DNA of 49,678 bases. It comes from Gammaproteobacteria bacterium. GTDB lineage: Bacteria; Pseudomonadota; Gammaproteobacteria; Granulosicoccales; Granulosicoccaceae. Below, piece after piece: positions 16,716 through 24,700 of this stretch. The DNA lies in contig JAHQVR010000071.1 in the NCBI GenBank assembly GCA_019634245.1, positions 1 to 49,678 on the forward strand, given 5' to 3'. Positions within the stretch are counted from its first letter, which is position 1. Every line of letters starts with the position of its first letter. The notes beneath the pieces are model-generated. The model saw nothing but the letters and a program-made list of their open reading frames with translations, was not told the origin of the DNA and did not search any database. The position numbers and the translations under genes were made by a program.

Positions 16716-17753
16716 ATGAACCTAAAGCGATTAGCCGTCGCGACGGCTGTGATGGCCGGGCTTTCCTCACCCGTTATGGCGAGAGACTACATCAGCATCG
16801 TGGGATCATCCACGGTCTATCCGTTTGCTACTGTCGTTGCTGAGCGTTTTGGTAAGACCGGGGGTTTCAAAACGCCGAAGATAGAATCAACTGGGTCAGG
16901 CGGTGGTATGAAATTGTTTTGTTCCGGTGTGGGTACCAGTACACCAGATATCACCAATGCGTCTCGTCGCATGAAGGAATCTGAATACAAACAGTGTCAG
17001 GAAAATGGTGTGACTGATATTGTGGAAGTGCTAATCGGTTATGATGGAATAGCTGTTGCCAATTCGGTTGACGCACCAAAATTGGAATTAACTCGAAAAG
17101 ATCTTTTCCTTGCGCTTGCTAAAGAGGTTCCAAACCCGGACGGTTCCGAATCTCTGGTTGCTAATCCATACGCAACATGGGATCAAATCAATCCCGCTTT
17201 GCCGGCTGTAAATATTGAAGTCATGGGGCCTCCTCCTACATCAGGTACTCGCGATGCGTTCGTTGAGTTGGCGATGGAATCTGGTTGTAGCGAATTCAGT
17301 TTTATCGAAGCCATGGATGATTCGGATTCAGCTAAATTCAAAGCGGTTTGTCACACCATGCGCGAAGACGGTGTATATATCGAATCAGGTGAGAATGACA
17401 ATCTGATTGTTCAGAAGCTGGAAGCTAACCCCAATGCGGTCGGCATATTCGGTTTTAGTTTCTTGGATCAGAACTCCGACAAAGTACAGTCGTCTGTGAT
17501 TGAAGGATTTGAAGCTGACTTCGATGCCATCGCTGAAGGCGATTACCCCATTTCACGTCCATTGTATTTCTACGTAAAGTCTGAGCATGTTGGAACAGTG
17601 CCAGGAATTGCGGAGTATTTGGCTGAATTTACCGACGAAAACACTTGGGGATCGGATGGATACCTCGCTGACAAAGGAATGATTCCTTTGGGTGAAGACC
17701 TGCGCTCTGAGATTGGAGAGCAAGTTAAAACAATGTCTTCATTGCAGATGTAA
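16716..17753 (+). CDS. PstS-like phosphate-binding periplasmic protein
   Basis: A 345-aa periplasmic binding protein for phosphate uptake. The ATG at 16716 is chosen because TGGAGA lies just before it; a TTG 12 nt upstream also opens the frame. A signal peptide ends near 'SPVMA' (residues 1-22). Phosphate-site motifs are visible: 'IVGSSTVYPF', 'ESTGSGGGMKLFC' and 'PPTSGTRDAF'. Most relatives are encoded with pstCAB; here the gene stands alone between an HTTM gene and a terminator. A well-formed Pho box upstream predicts induction by phosphate starvation. Confidence 0.93.
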   Translation: MNLKRLAVATAVMAGLSSPVMARDYISIVGSSTVYPFATVVAERFGKTGGFKTPKIESTGSGGGMKLFCSGVGTSTPDITNASRRMKESEYKQCQENGVTDIVEVLIGYDGIAVANSVDAPKLELTRKDLFLALAKEVPNPDGSESLVANPYATWDQINPALPAVNIEVMGPPPTSGTRDAFVELAMESGCSEFSFIEAMDDSDSAKFKAVCHTMREDGVYIESGENDNLIVQKLEANPNAVGIFGFSFLDQNSDKVQSSVIEGFEADFDAIAEGDYPISRPLYFYVKSEHVGTVPGIAEYLAEFTDENTWGSDGYLADKGMIPLGEDLRSEIGEQVKTMSSLQM

Positions 17754-17774
17754 TTTTTTCCAGCAGTAATTCAG

Positions 17775-17810
17775 CTCCAGCGGTTTGTTTATACAACCGC
17801 TGGAGTTTTT
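17775..17810 (+). terminator. Intrinsic terminator after pstS-like gene
   Basis: Stem CTCCAGCGGTT (17775-17785) pairs with AACCGCTGGAG (17795-17805), then TTTTT. It lies 22 nt after the stop codon, so the PstS transcript is monocistronic. Confidence 0.92.
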
Positions 17811-18190
17811 CGTCGTTGTTTCTAGTATCTGTAAGATTAATATTTGTGTCAGCCACCTTTTCTCTTACTACTTGCCCCTAATGATCTTCGCTTTCGACTA
17901 GCATGACCGCATCGGTGATGTGCTTTAATTGTCCTGCCTGACATCTCCAACTTGGCCTGATGGGCTTTGACTTTCATGGGTGTTAGGATATCGACCGCTG
18001 CTTGCATCCTGCGCGCCTCTTAGCTAAATAGGTATCCTCGCGGTGTATTCGTACTGTTGATTCCTGACTGAGGGGCTAAGCGTCGACTGATAGTCCTTCA
18101 TTTTTTCTACCAATCGTAGGCGGTGTGTAACTGGTTTGGTTGTTAGGAGTACAACAGCCAATACCGTTGGCTTACCCAAAGAGTGTTTTG
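17811..18190. other. Intergenic region, 380 bp
   Basis: No supported gene. The minus strand between about 18000 and 17880 has short open stretches in different frames with no recognisable product, possibly debris of a lost gene. AAAGAGTG before the ATG at 18191 is the only weak ribosome site. Confidence 0.4.
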
Positions 18191-20848
18191 ATGATACGCA
18201 TATCGATAACCGCAGCGGCGATGGCAATGTCCACCATGATGTTTGGCTGTGGCGGCGGTTCTTCGGACGATTCTTCCGCGTCGACAAGCTCCGGTAATGA
18301 AGATTCTGACCGGTTTGTGCTTTTTGAATCTGGGCAGGTGCGTCCATTAGCCCTGACCCGTGCGGGAAACCTACTGTTAGTGACAAACACACCTGCTGGG
18401 GCTCTGGATATTCTGTCGACATCAGAGGCTGGCACTGAGCTGCGTTACTCAGTTCCAGTGGGCATGGAGCCGGTGTCCGTTGCGCTCCGTAGCGATGATG
18501 AGGCCTGGGTTGTTAATCATTTATCTGACAGCGTCAGTGTTGTTGATCTCTCACAGACGCCACCTCGTGTAGTGAACACTTTGCTTGTGGGGGACGAACC
18601 TCGAGATATTGTGTTTGCTGGCGTGGAGAACCGATATGCGTTCGTTACCGCAGCTCATCGAGGACAGAATGGTCCAGATGATGAGCCTCTTGATGCTGAG
18701 TTGTACACAGCTGGTGTTGGCAGGGCAGACGTTTGGGTTTTTGATGCGGATCAACCCGGAGAAACATTGGGTGGTGACCCAACTTCAGTAGTCTCTCTAT
18801 TCGGTGATACTGCGAGGGCTTTGGCTGTGAGCCCAGACAATAGATACGTCTATGTTGCTGTTATGAATTCGGGCAATAAAACCACTGCACTGGGTGAAAA
18901 TTTATTAAACAAGGCCGGACCAGTAATGAGTGTCGAGGGCGCCGTAGCTCCTGATACTGGTTTGATCGTTCAGTTCGATGGTGTTAATTGGAAAGATGCT
19001 GACGGGAACGCTGCTGATCAGAGTGGGAGAAGTTTTGATGAGCTTGTTCCATTTTCATTGCCAGATTATGACGTCTTTGTTTTAGAGGCGGCCGCCTCTC
19101 CTCAGTTGGTGGGTCAAGTATCTGGGGTGGGTACCAACTTATTTGGTATGACAACTAATCCCGCGAGTGGTGAAGTTTATGTGACTAATACCGAAGCACT
19201 AAACGTTAACCGGTTCGAAGGAGCAGGGATAGCTGCAGGTAGTGTGCGGGGTGATTTTATCCGTAACCGGATTAGCGTACTTAACGGTACTGAGGTGCAG
19301 GCTTTCGATCTTAACTCGCACCTGGACCGAGGTGCTGCTTCGATATCTCAGTCACAACGCGTATTATCAATCTCTCAGCCTATGGGGGTTGCTGTCAGTT
19401 CTGAGGGATCTCGCTTATATGTCACGGCGTTGGGGTCAGACAAGCTCGTTGCGTATGATATCGAAGCTTTTGAAGACGGTGCTCTTGAGCCTTCGCACGA
19501 GAATCAGCTGTTGCTCAGTGGTGGTGGTCCTACCGGCGTTGTATTAGACGAGATCAATAGTAGGGCGTTTGTAATGACTCGTTTCAACAACTCAGTGATC
19601 ACAGTGGATCTCCAAGACTTTTCCGAATTGAGCACAACTGCTTTGGATAATCCGGAGCCCGATTTCATTGTGGCCGGCAGGAAGCATCTTTATCGATCCG
19701 CTGATGCATCACGGTTTGGTGATTCGTCTTGCGCCAGTTGCCATATTTTTGCTGATACAGATGGACTGGCATGGGATTTAGGTAACCCCGATAACGTCGT
19801 TGTGGAGAACCCTAATCCCTTCGTGAATCCGTTGTTAAGTCCTTCAACTCCTGCTCAGTTTCATCCGATGAAAGGGCCTATGACGACCCAAAGTCTGAGG
19901 GGTTTGGCGAATGCTGGGCCTATGCATTGGCGCGGTGATCGAACCGGTGCACAGGCAGCACAAGGGCAGAGTATCGAATTCGCCGCTTTTATGGAGTTTA
20001 ATGATGCGTTTGTACAATTACTGGGAAACGAATCTGAGATCAACGAAGATGATATGGAGGCATTCGCGCGATTTTCATTGGCTCTGACATATCCTCCGAA
20101 TCCGATTCGCGCTTTGGATAATTCTCTTGATGAAGATCAAGCCTCTGGGAGAGAGATTTATTTCAACAACATCACCACTGGTTTGGCATTCACTTGTAAT
20201 GATTGCCATACGCTGGATCCGCAGCAGGAACACTTTGGAACCAGTGGTTTAAGCAGCATAGAAGGTCCTGATATATCTCAGGAGTTTAAAGTGCCTCATC
20301 TTCGGAATATGTATCAGAAGGTTGGAAAGTTCGGTAATTCAGGAAGATTTTCTGAAACGAACGAAGAATTTGGCGATCAAGTTCGCGGTTTTGGCTTCAT
20401 GCACGATGGCAATATGGATTCACTCGATAGTTTTTTTAAGGGCAGTGTTTTTCGTTTCGATCAGGACAAATCGATCAACGATCGAATGCGTGGGCAAGTG
20501 ATCGATTTTGTTATGGCCATGGATACTGGTTTAGCCCCAATCGTGGGGCAACAGGTAACATTAGGATCCAACTCTGCGGCAGATACACTAAGCCGAGTCG
20601 CGCTGTTAGTGCAACGCGCAAGCATTGACACGCCAGGCCCGGAATGCGATCTGATTGCTCACACCGTTATCGATGATCAGCAGCGTGCTTTCTTAATGGA
20701 TCGCGATGGGGTGTTTCAAAGCGATATTGCGGAGCAAAGCTTCACTATGAATGAGCTGCAGACCTTAGCAGTTGTCCAAAGCCCGGTCACGTTTACCTGC
20801 GTACCCCCAGGCTCCGGTTCCTGGATGTCCATTCACCGTCACCGCTAG
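18191..20848 (+). CDS. Lipoprotein with beta-propeller and di-haem cytochrome c domains
   Basis: An 885-aa exported protein. The ATG at 18191 gives a lipoprotein signal with lipobox 'MMFGC', followed by a Gly/Ser/Asp linker. Residues ~45-500 show repeated propeller blades of the YVTN/SMP type ('ALAVSPDNRYVYVAVMN', 'GVAVSSEGSRLYVTALGSDKLVAYD'). The rest is a MauG/cytochrome-c-peroxidase-like region with two haem sites, Cys514-x2-Cys517-His (CASCH) and Cys669-x2-Cys672-His (CNDCH). Such proteins are placed on the outer membrane facing the periplasm or the outside and carry out redox reactions on an unknown substrate. A 10-bp repeat cluster starts 8 nt after its stop. Confidence 0.88.
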   Translation: MIRISITAAAMAMSTMMFGCGGGSSDDSSASTSSGNEDSDRFVLFESGQVRPLALTRAGNLLLVTNTPAGALDILSTSEAGTELRYSVPVGMEPVSVALRSDDEAWVVNHLSDSVSVVDLSQTPPRVVNTLLVGDEPRDIVFAGVENRYAFVTAAHRGQNGPDDEPLDAELYTAGVGRADVWVFDADQPGETLGGDPTSVVSLFGDTARALAVSPDNRYVYVAVMNSGNKTTALGENLLNKAGPVMSVEGAVAPDTGLIVQFDGVNWKDADGNAADQSGRSFDELVPFSLPDYDVFVLEAAASPQLVGQVSGVGTNLFGMTTNPASGEVYVTNTEALNVNRFEGAGIAAGSVRGDFIRNRISVLNGTEVQAFDLNSHLDRGAASISQSQRVLSISQPMGVAVSSEGSRLYVTALGSDKLVAYDIEAFEDGALEPSHENQLLLSGGGPTGVVLDEINSRAFVMTRFNNSVITVDLQDFSELSTTALDNPEPDFIVAGRKHLYRSADASRFGDSSCASCHIFADTDGLAWDLGNPDNVVVENPNPFVNPLLSPSTPAQFHPMKGPMTTQSLRGLANAGPMHWRGDRTGAQAAQGQSIEFAAFMEFNDAFVQLLGNESEINEDDMEAFARFSLALTYPPNPIRALDNSLDEDQASGREIYFNNITTGLAFTCNDCHTLDPQQEHFGTSGLSSIEGPDISQEFKVPHLRNMYQKVGKFGNSGRFSETNEEFGDQVRGFGFMHDGNMDSLDSFFKGSVFRFDQDKSINDRMRGQVIDFVMAMDTGLAPIVGQQVTLGSNSAADTLSRVALLVQRASIDTPGPECDLIAHTVIDDQQRAFLMDRDGVFQSDIAEQSFTMNELQTLAVVQSPVTFTCVPPGSGSWMSIHRHR

Positions 20849-20855
20849 CCCCCTC

Positions 20856-20900
20856 GGGTCGGACCAACCTATGTACCTGTTTTAATCTCCGGGTCGGACT
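20856..20900 (+). repeat. Two direct GGGTCGGACC copies, 35 bp apart
   Basis: GGGTCGGACC at 20856-20865 and GGGTCGGACT at 20891-20900, with 25 bp of unrelated sequence between. They begin 8 nt after the stop of the di-haem lipoprotein gene. Confidence 0.85.
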
Positions 20901-21074
20901 ACCCATTGTCTGAATCTTAATTAGCCGTCGACCGCCAGAAACGTTGATCAGTGGGATGGAGGCGGTCTATTCAAGCCCACAGACTCGTCTGTCTCTGGGT
21001 TCTGAAATACCACCTAAGAATTCCATGCTCGGCTTCTAACCCAGCCCTCGCCACTGCAATGAACCTACTACTCA

Positions 21075-21163
21075 GGGTCGGACCAAATTAAGTTATTGAT
21101 ATTTATGAATAAATCGTTACTTCATCGAATGATTGTGTTTGCTTTTATCGGGTGGTCCGACCC
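21075..21163. repeat. 89-bp element with GGGTCGGACC terminal inverted repeats
   Basis: GGGTCGGACC at 21075-21084 faces its exact complement GGTCCGACCC at 21154-21163. The match extends one base inward on each side (A and T), giving 11-bp terminal inverted repeats around an AT-rich core. It codes for nothing visible and looks like a very small non-autonomous element. Confidence 0.75.
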
Positions 21164-21224
21164 GGATAGCAAGAATGGATTGGCGTATAAATGTGTGCAT
21201 TTTTAAAGATAATACGCATAAATG

Positions 21225-21270
21225 TGGACATTATATAGAAATGTGTGTATAATATACCTTATATACACAC
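21225..21270 (+). promoter_or_regulatory. Sigma-70 promoter with overlapping operator repeats
   Basis: -35 TGGACA (21225-21230), a 17-bp spacer and -10 TATAAT (21248-21253) form a near-consensus promoter. The word AAATGTG occurs at 21189, 21220 and 21239, the last two overlapping the -35 and the spacer. An inverted repeat GTGTGTATA (21243-21251) / TATACACAC (21262-21270) covers the -10 and the likely start site. This is a good place for autorepression by the downstream ribbon-helix-helix protein. Confidence 0.75.
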
Positions 21271-21317
21271 TCTAATGATCGATATTAAGCCGCTCTACCC
21301 AGCGGTGGAGAGGAGCG

Positions 21318-21623
21318 ATGAAACGAATAAATGTCACTGTGAGGGCAGATCAATACGAAAGAATCAGTGCGCAGGGATTGAATGCCTCCGGCCTGATTCG
21401 AGGTTTGCTCGACGATCATTTCAGTGACACAAAAATTGTTTTCTCAGTTAGCGAGGAGGTAAAGGGTGTGTACGAGCAAGTGATTAGTAATTTTGGGGGC
21501 GACGATGCAGAAATTGAAGCCTTTTTTTTAACCGCGATGGATCGATATCTGGAGCACAAAACTGCACAGATAAAAGATCTCCGCGTGGCTATTGATACGA
21601 AGAAGCCGGCTGCCAGTAACTAA
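21318..21623 (+). CDS. Small ribbon-helix-helix-like DNA-binding protein
   Basis: A 101-aa protein. The first ~38 residues ('MKRINVTVRADQYERISAQG', then 'NASGLIRGLLDDHF') fit a ribbon-helix-helix fold of the CopG/Arc type: one strand and two short helices. The remaining 60 residues are acidic and helical, with no recognised domain. Ribosome sites GGAG and AGGAG precede the ATG. It lies 41 bp before a stomatin-like gene with no terminator between them, so it probably heads that operon. Repeats over its promoter suggest it represses itself. An antitoxin role is possible by fold, but no toxin gene is next to it. Confidence 0.7.
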   Translation: MKRINVTVRADQYERISAQGLNASGLIRGLLDDHFSDTKIVFSVSEEVKGVYEQVISNFGGDDAEIEAFFLTAMDRYLEHKTAQIKDLRVAIDTKKPAASN

Positions 21624-21664
21624 GGTGCAGGCAGCCGTACTACTAAATTAAAACGGAGAGAACT

Positions 21665-22636
21665 ATGGAAGACCTAATATTTCAAATTATAAACTTTGGC
21701 TCTGCGGGTTGGATCGCACTCGCGGTGGTGATTTTCGTTGTTATCAAGTCATCAATAAAGTTCGTCCCTCAGAATCGAGCATTTGTTGTTGAGCGCTTTG
21801 GAAAATTTAATCGTACTCTAAAGGCGGGATTAAATTTTATTATTCCGTTTATAGATAAAGTCGCTTACGACAGAACTTTGAAAGAACAGGCCGTTGACGT
21901 ACCAAGTCAAAGCGCCATTACGAAAGACAATATTGGCCTGACTGTCGATGGAGTTCTTTATCTAAAAGTTTTAGATCCGCACAAGGCAAGTTATGGTGTT
22001 GAAAACTATGTGTTTGCGGTTACTCAACTAGCTCAAACCACTATGCGATCTGAAATCGGTAAACTTGATTTGGATAAAACTTTCGAGGAGAGAGATACGC
22101 TGAACACTGCGATCGTCTCTTCAATTAATGAGGCAGCAGAACCATGGGGTGTTCAAGTTTTGCGATATGAAATCAAAGATATCGAACCTCCCAAGAGCGT
22201 ACTTGAAGCCATGGAACGACAGATGCGCGCTGAGCGAGATAAAAGAGCGGCAATATTAGAATCAGAAGGTGAGCGTCAGTCTTCCATTAATGTGGCTGAA
22301 GGTGAGAAACAAGCTCAAGTGTTAGCAGCAGAGGGTAATCGGGCCGAACAAATATTGTTGGCTGAAGGTGAGGCGAAGGCAATAGAAACAGTGGCATTGG
22401 CCAAGGCTGCGGCCTTAAAAACCATTGGTGAAACCGCTGCTACCGATGAAGGCCAGAAGGCGGTTCAGCTAGATCTTGCGACTATGGCGATCGAGGCAAA
22501 GCAAAAAATAGCCAAGGAATCTACGATTGTGCTCACTGATGGAAAATCCACTGAAGCAGGCAGCACTGTCGCTGAGGCGGTCGCGATAGTCAGCGCGATG
22601 AACAAAAGTGATGCTTTCGGTTCGACACGACCCTAA
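21665..22636 (+). CDS. Stomatin/paraslipin-like SPFH protein (QmcA type)
   Basis: A 323-aa membrane-anchored SPFH (band 7) protein. One N-terminal transmembrane helix (~residues 14-30) is followed by the SPFH domain ('IKFVPQNRAFVVERFGKFNRTLKAGLNFIIPFID...'). A long Ala/Glu-rich coiled coil follows ('MRAERDKRAAILESEGERQ...AEGEKQAQVLAAEGNRAEQILLAEGEA'). These proteins form ring-like assemblies in membrane microdomains. The GGAGAGA ribosome site is good. The following gene encodes NfeD, the standard partner of this family. Confidence 0.94.
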   Translation: MEDLIFQIINFGSAGWIALAVVIFVVIKSSIKFVPQNRAFVVERFGKFNRTLKAGLNFIIPFIDKVAYDRTLKEQAVDVPSQSAITKDNIGLTVDGVLYLKVLDPHKASYGVENYVFAVTQLAQTTMRSEIGKLDLDKTFEERDTLNTAIVSSINEAAEPWGVQVLRYEIKDIEPPKSVLEAMERQMRAERDKRAAILESEGERQSSINVAEGEKQAQVLAAEGNRAEQILLAEGEAKAIETVALAKAAALKTIGETAATDEGQKAVQLDLATMAIEAKQKIAKESTIVLTDGKSTEAGSTVAEAVAIVSAMNKSDAFGSTRP

Positions 22637-22705
22637 GTTCTGAAATTGTATAAAACACACTAGGCTTTACGCCCATGGATTTGGTTCTTTAATAAGGAGA
22701 AAAAC

Positions 22706-23194
22706 ATGTTTGACTATATGAACGCCCATATTGGTACCACGTGGTTTATCCTTGGATGTGTATTGTTAGCGCTCGAAGCATTGGTGCTAGGTTTGTCTAC
22801 AGTAGTTCTCTTGTTTGCTGGACTAGCAGCTGTTCTTACAGGGATATTGATGTGGGTGGGATTGGTGCCAGAGAGCTGGGCTGCAGGTATTGCAGTTTTT
22901 ACGGTGAGTTCTGCAGCACTTGCTGCACTTTTGTGGAAACCATTCAAGAAACTGCAGTCGGAATCCTTTCAGGAAGAAGACAAAAGTAGCGACTTTATTG
23001 GTCTTGAATTTAAATTAGATTCGACGATATCCAGAAATCAAGATGGGAAATATCGTTACTCAGGCATTGAATGGCGTGTTGAGTTGGATAATGAGAGTCA
23101 GGATAGCGAACTGGTAGCTGGTGAGCGAGTTGAAGTATCCGGTTTGTCTGCTGGGGTGTTACGAGTCGTGAAGGCACAAGCTGCAGTAGGCTGA
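22706..23194 (+). CDS. NfeD-like membrane protein
   Basis: A 162-aa partner of the stomatin-like protein. Two to three hydrophobic helices fill residues ~10-75 ('ILGCVLLALEALVLGLSTVVLLFAGLAAVL'). The C-terminal half is an OB-fold domain with 'YRYSGIEWRVELDNESQDSELVAGERVEVSGLSAGVLRV'. This is the short YbbK-like form without the protease domain. AAGGAG precedes the ATG. The two genes are 69 bp apart. The pair is thought to organise membrane domains and aid membrane-protein quality control. Confidence 0.92.
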   Translation: MFDYMNAHIGTTWFILGCVLLALEALVLGLSTVVLLFAGLAAVLTGILMWVGLVPESWAAGIAVFTVSSAALAALLWKPFKKLQSESFQEEDKSSDFIGLEFKLDSTISRNQDGKYRYSGIEWRVELDNESQDSELVAGERVEVSGLSAGVLRVVKAQAAVG

Positions 23195-23195
23195 A

Positions 23196-23912
23196 ATGGA
23201 TACTAATTCCCTAGGGCAGCCCATCGGGTGTTCAGTAGGTGATTGGTCAGCACCTACTGCGCATCCTGCGACCATGGTGCTGGGTTCGTATGTTCGTCTT
23301 GTGAGGTTAGACAGCGAACATGCGAGCGATCTCTTCAAGGCGTTTTCAGCAGAACAAAGCGGTGAGGAGTGGACTTATCTACCCTACGGGCCGTTTGAGA
23401 CTCAATCACAGTTCGAAAATTGGCTGCTCCCACTGTGCCGCAGTGAGGACCCTTTCATGTATTCAATATTAGACAGCCACACCGGTGTGGCTTTAGGCGT
23501 GGCGAGTTACCTCCGTATCAATCCATCGTCTGGATCTGTTGAAGTTGGCCATATACATTTCTCTAAACAATTACAGCGGACCAGGAAAGCCACTGAGGCG
23601 ATGTATCTACTAGCTCAACAAGCGTTTGACCTTGGATATCGCCGTTACGAATGGAAATGTGATTCGCTAAACTCTGCGTCCCGACGCGCTGCCAAAAGAC
23701 TTGGCTTTACCTTTGAAGGTGTATTCAGGCAAGCCACCGTCTACAAGAATCGAAATAGGGATACTGCATGGTTCTCGATTTTGGATCACGAATGGCCCAT
23801 TTTAGAGAAAGCGTTTCAACGGTGGCTTAGCAACGAGAATTTCTCTACAGATGGCCGGCAAGTGAAGCGACTTGTCGATTGTTTCGCACTGCACCCCAGC
23901 GCACCTTCATAA
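23196..23912 (+). CDS. GNAT N-acetyltransferase (RimJ/RimL type)
   Basis: A 238-aa acetyltransferase. The GNAT core is seen in 'VEVGHIHFSKQLQRTRKATEAMYLLAQQAFDLGYRRYEWKCDSLNSASRRAAKRLGFTFEGVFRQATVYKNRNRDTAWFSIL', the pattern of the RimJ/RimL branch. It binds acetyl-CoA at the 'QRTRKAT' loop. The start follows the NfeD stop by one base, so it is translationally coupled to the stomatin/NfeD operon. The acceptor, protein or small molecule, is unknown. Confidence 0.9.
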   Translation: MDTNSLGQPIGCSVGDWSAPTAHPATMVLGSYVRLVRLDSEHASDLFKAFSAEQSGEEWTYLPYGPFETQSQFENWLLPLCRSEDPFMYSILDSHTGVALGVASYLRINPSSGSVEVGHIHFSKQLQRTRKATEAMYLLAQQAFDLGYRRYEWKCDSLNSASRRAAKRLGFTFEGVFRQATVYKNRNRDTAWFSILDHEWPILEKAFQRWLSNENFSTDGRQVKRLVDCFALHPSAPS

Positions 23913-23979
23913 TTAAGACAACTACTAACGGCTGAAGAAATTACTTATTTTGAGGATCTATGGGTGTTCTTCGTAGGGC

Positions 23980-24381
23980 TTAGGATAAAAATAGTGTCCC
24001 TGCCACCAAAAAGATATTGCTCAATACCAACCCAGCGATAGCTGAGAGCGTTAGTGCCATGCCAGGTACGCGAAGCTTAATGCGCGCATCCGCGGGTAGG
24101 GTCATACCACGAGCATGCAGAAGTCTACCCAGCATGGCTATAGCGCCGAGTATTACTGCGATGACAAGCGGACCGTCGTTAACTTCATAGGCTGCAAGTA
24201 AAATAAGAATGATCGGCGCGTACTCAGCCAGATTACTGTGTGCACGTATTGACCGGTGAAGTTCTTCCACATCCCCATGGCCAACGCTTACTTTATATTT
24301 GCGTCGTCGAGATATGACATGTTGTGCCAGAACTAAATACAAAAGACCAAACACAGAGGCCACAGCGCTGGTGACTATCAT
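23980..24381 (-). CDS. MAPEG-family membrane protein
   Basis: A 133-aa protein with four hydrophobic helices. The signature 'HRSIRAHSNLAEYAPIILILLAAYE' is that of bacterial MAPEG (glutathione-associated membrane) proteins such as YecN. The ATG at 24381 is chosen because AGGGAGAG lies upstream. A GTG at 24417 in frame would place a GGTCCGACCC repeat inside the coding region, which is less likely. Bacterial members are mostly uncharacterised; glutathione conjugation or peroxidase activity is inferred from the family. Confidence 0.88.
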   Translation of the reverse strand: MIVTSAVASVFGLLYLVLAQHVISRRRKYKVSVGHGDVEELHRSIRAHSNLAEYAPIILILLAAYEVNDGPLVIAVILGAIAMLGRLLHARGMTLPADARIKLRVPGMALTLSAIAGLVLSNIFLVAGTLFLS

Positions 24382-24682
24382 GGGTATTCTCTCCCTAATG
24401 TACCGGGGTCGGACCACGGCAAGTAACCGTAAACATTCAAGATTATCTCTTATACACCCGTAAGAGTGAGCCTAGACCACTCAAACAACCACAACAGAAC
24501 GTTCGTGAGTTAGTCGTCATCCAAACTTTTTTAAACCCCAGTTGTCCGGCAAAGGTGGCTAGAACCATCCATGTTGACGTTGGAATTGAGTACTTCCTAA
24601 AACCCGAAAATCGGGCTCAAATGCCTGCATTAGTGGTTTTTTGAACGTTTCGATTTGCGATATCAACAGAAATATCAATAGA
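24382..24682. other. Intergenic region inside a repeat-bounded segment
   Basis: About 300 bp between the MAPEG and uppP genes, both on the minus strand. It is bounded by GGGGTCGGACC (24405) and its complement (24690). Inside there is a CCCGAAAATCGGG hairpin near 24602-24614 and no coding potential that I can support. Confidence 0.6.
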
Positions 24683-24700
24683 TTAGCTTGGTCCGACCCC
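24405..24700. repeat. 296-bp segment with inverted GGGGTCGGACC ends
   Basis: GGGGTCGGACC at 24405-24415 and GGTCCGACCCC at 24690-24700 are exact complements, facing each other across 274 bp. The right copy overlaps the 3' end of uppP and encodes its last residues. Two ends with a non-coding middle suggest a non-autonomous mobile element, or a repeat pair that arrived separately. Confidence 0.7.

Larger units (their letters stand above)
20849..21317. other. Intergenic repeat cluster and promoter region
   Basis: A 469-bp gene-free stretch. It holds four copies of the GGGTCGGACC word (20856, 20891 with a final T, 21075, and inverted at 21154), a small hairpin ACAGAC-TC-GTCTGT near 20985-20998, and then the promoter and operator of the ribbon-helix-helix gene at 21189-21270. 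Confidence 0.7.

Noticed and set aside
17880..18000. Possible gene fragment on the minus strand in the gap after pstS
   Set aside because: Short open stretches in more than one frame gave no recognisable family; left as a note only.
18024..18422. 132-codon minus-strand frame overlapping the start of the di-haem lipoprotein gene
   Set aside because: The plus-strand lipoprotein signal and propeller are convincing; the minus frame shows no domain.
21318..21623. Toxin-antitoxin pair starting with the RHH protein
   Set aside because: The next gene encodes a stomatin-like protein, not a toxin; the RHH protein is longer than typical antitoxins and better read as a regulator.
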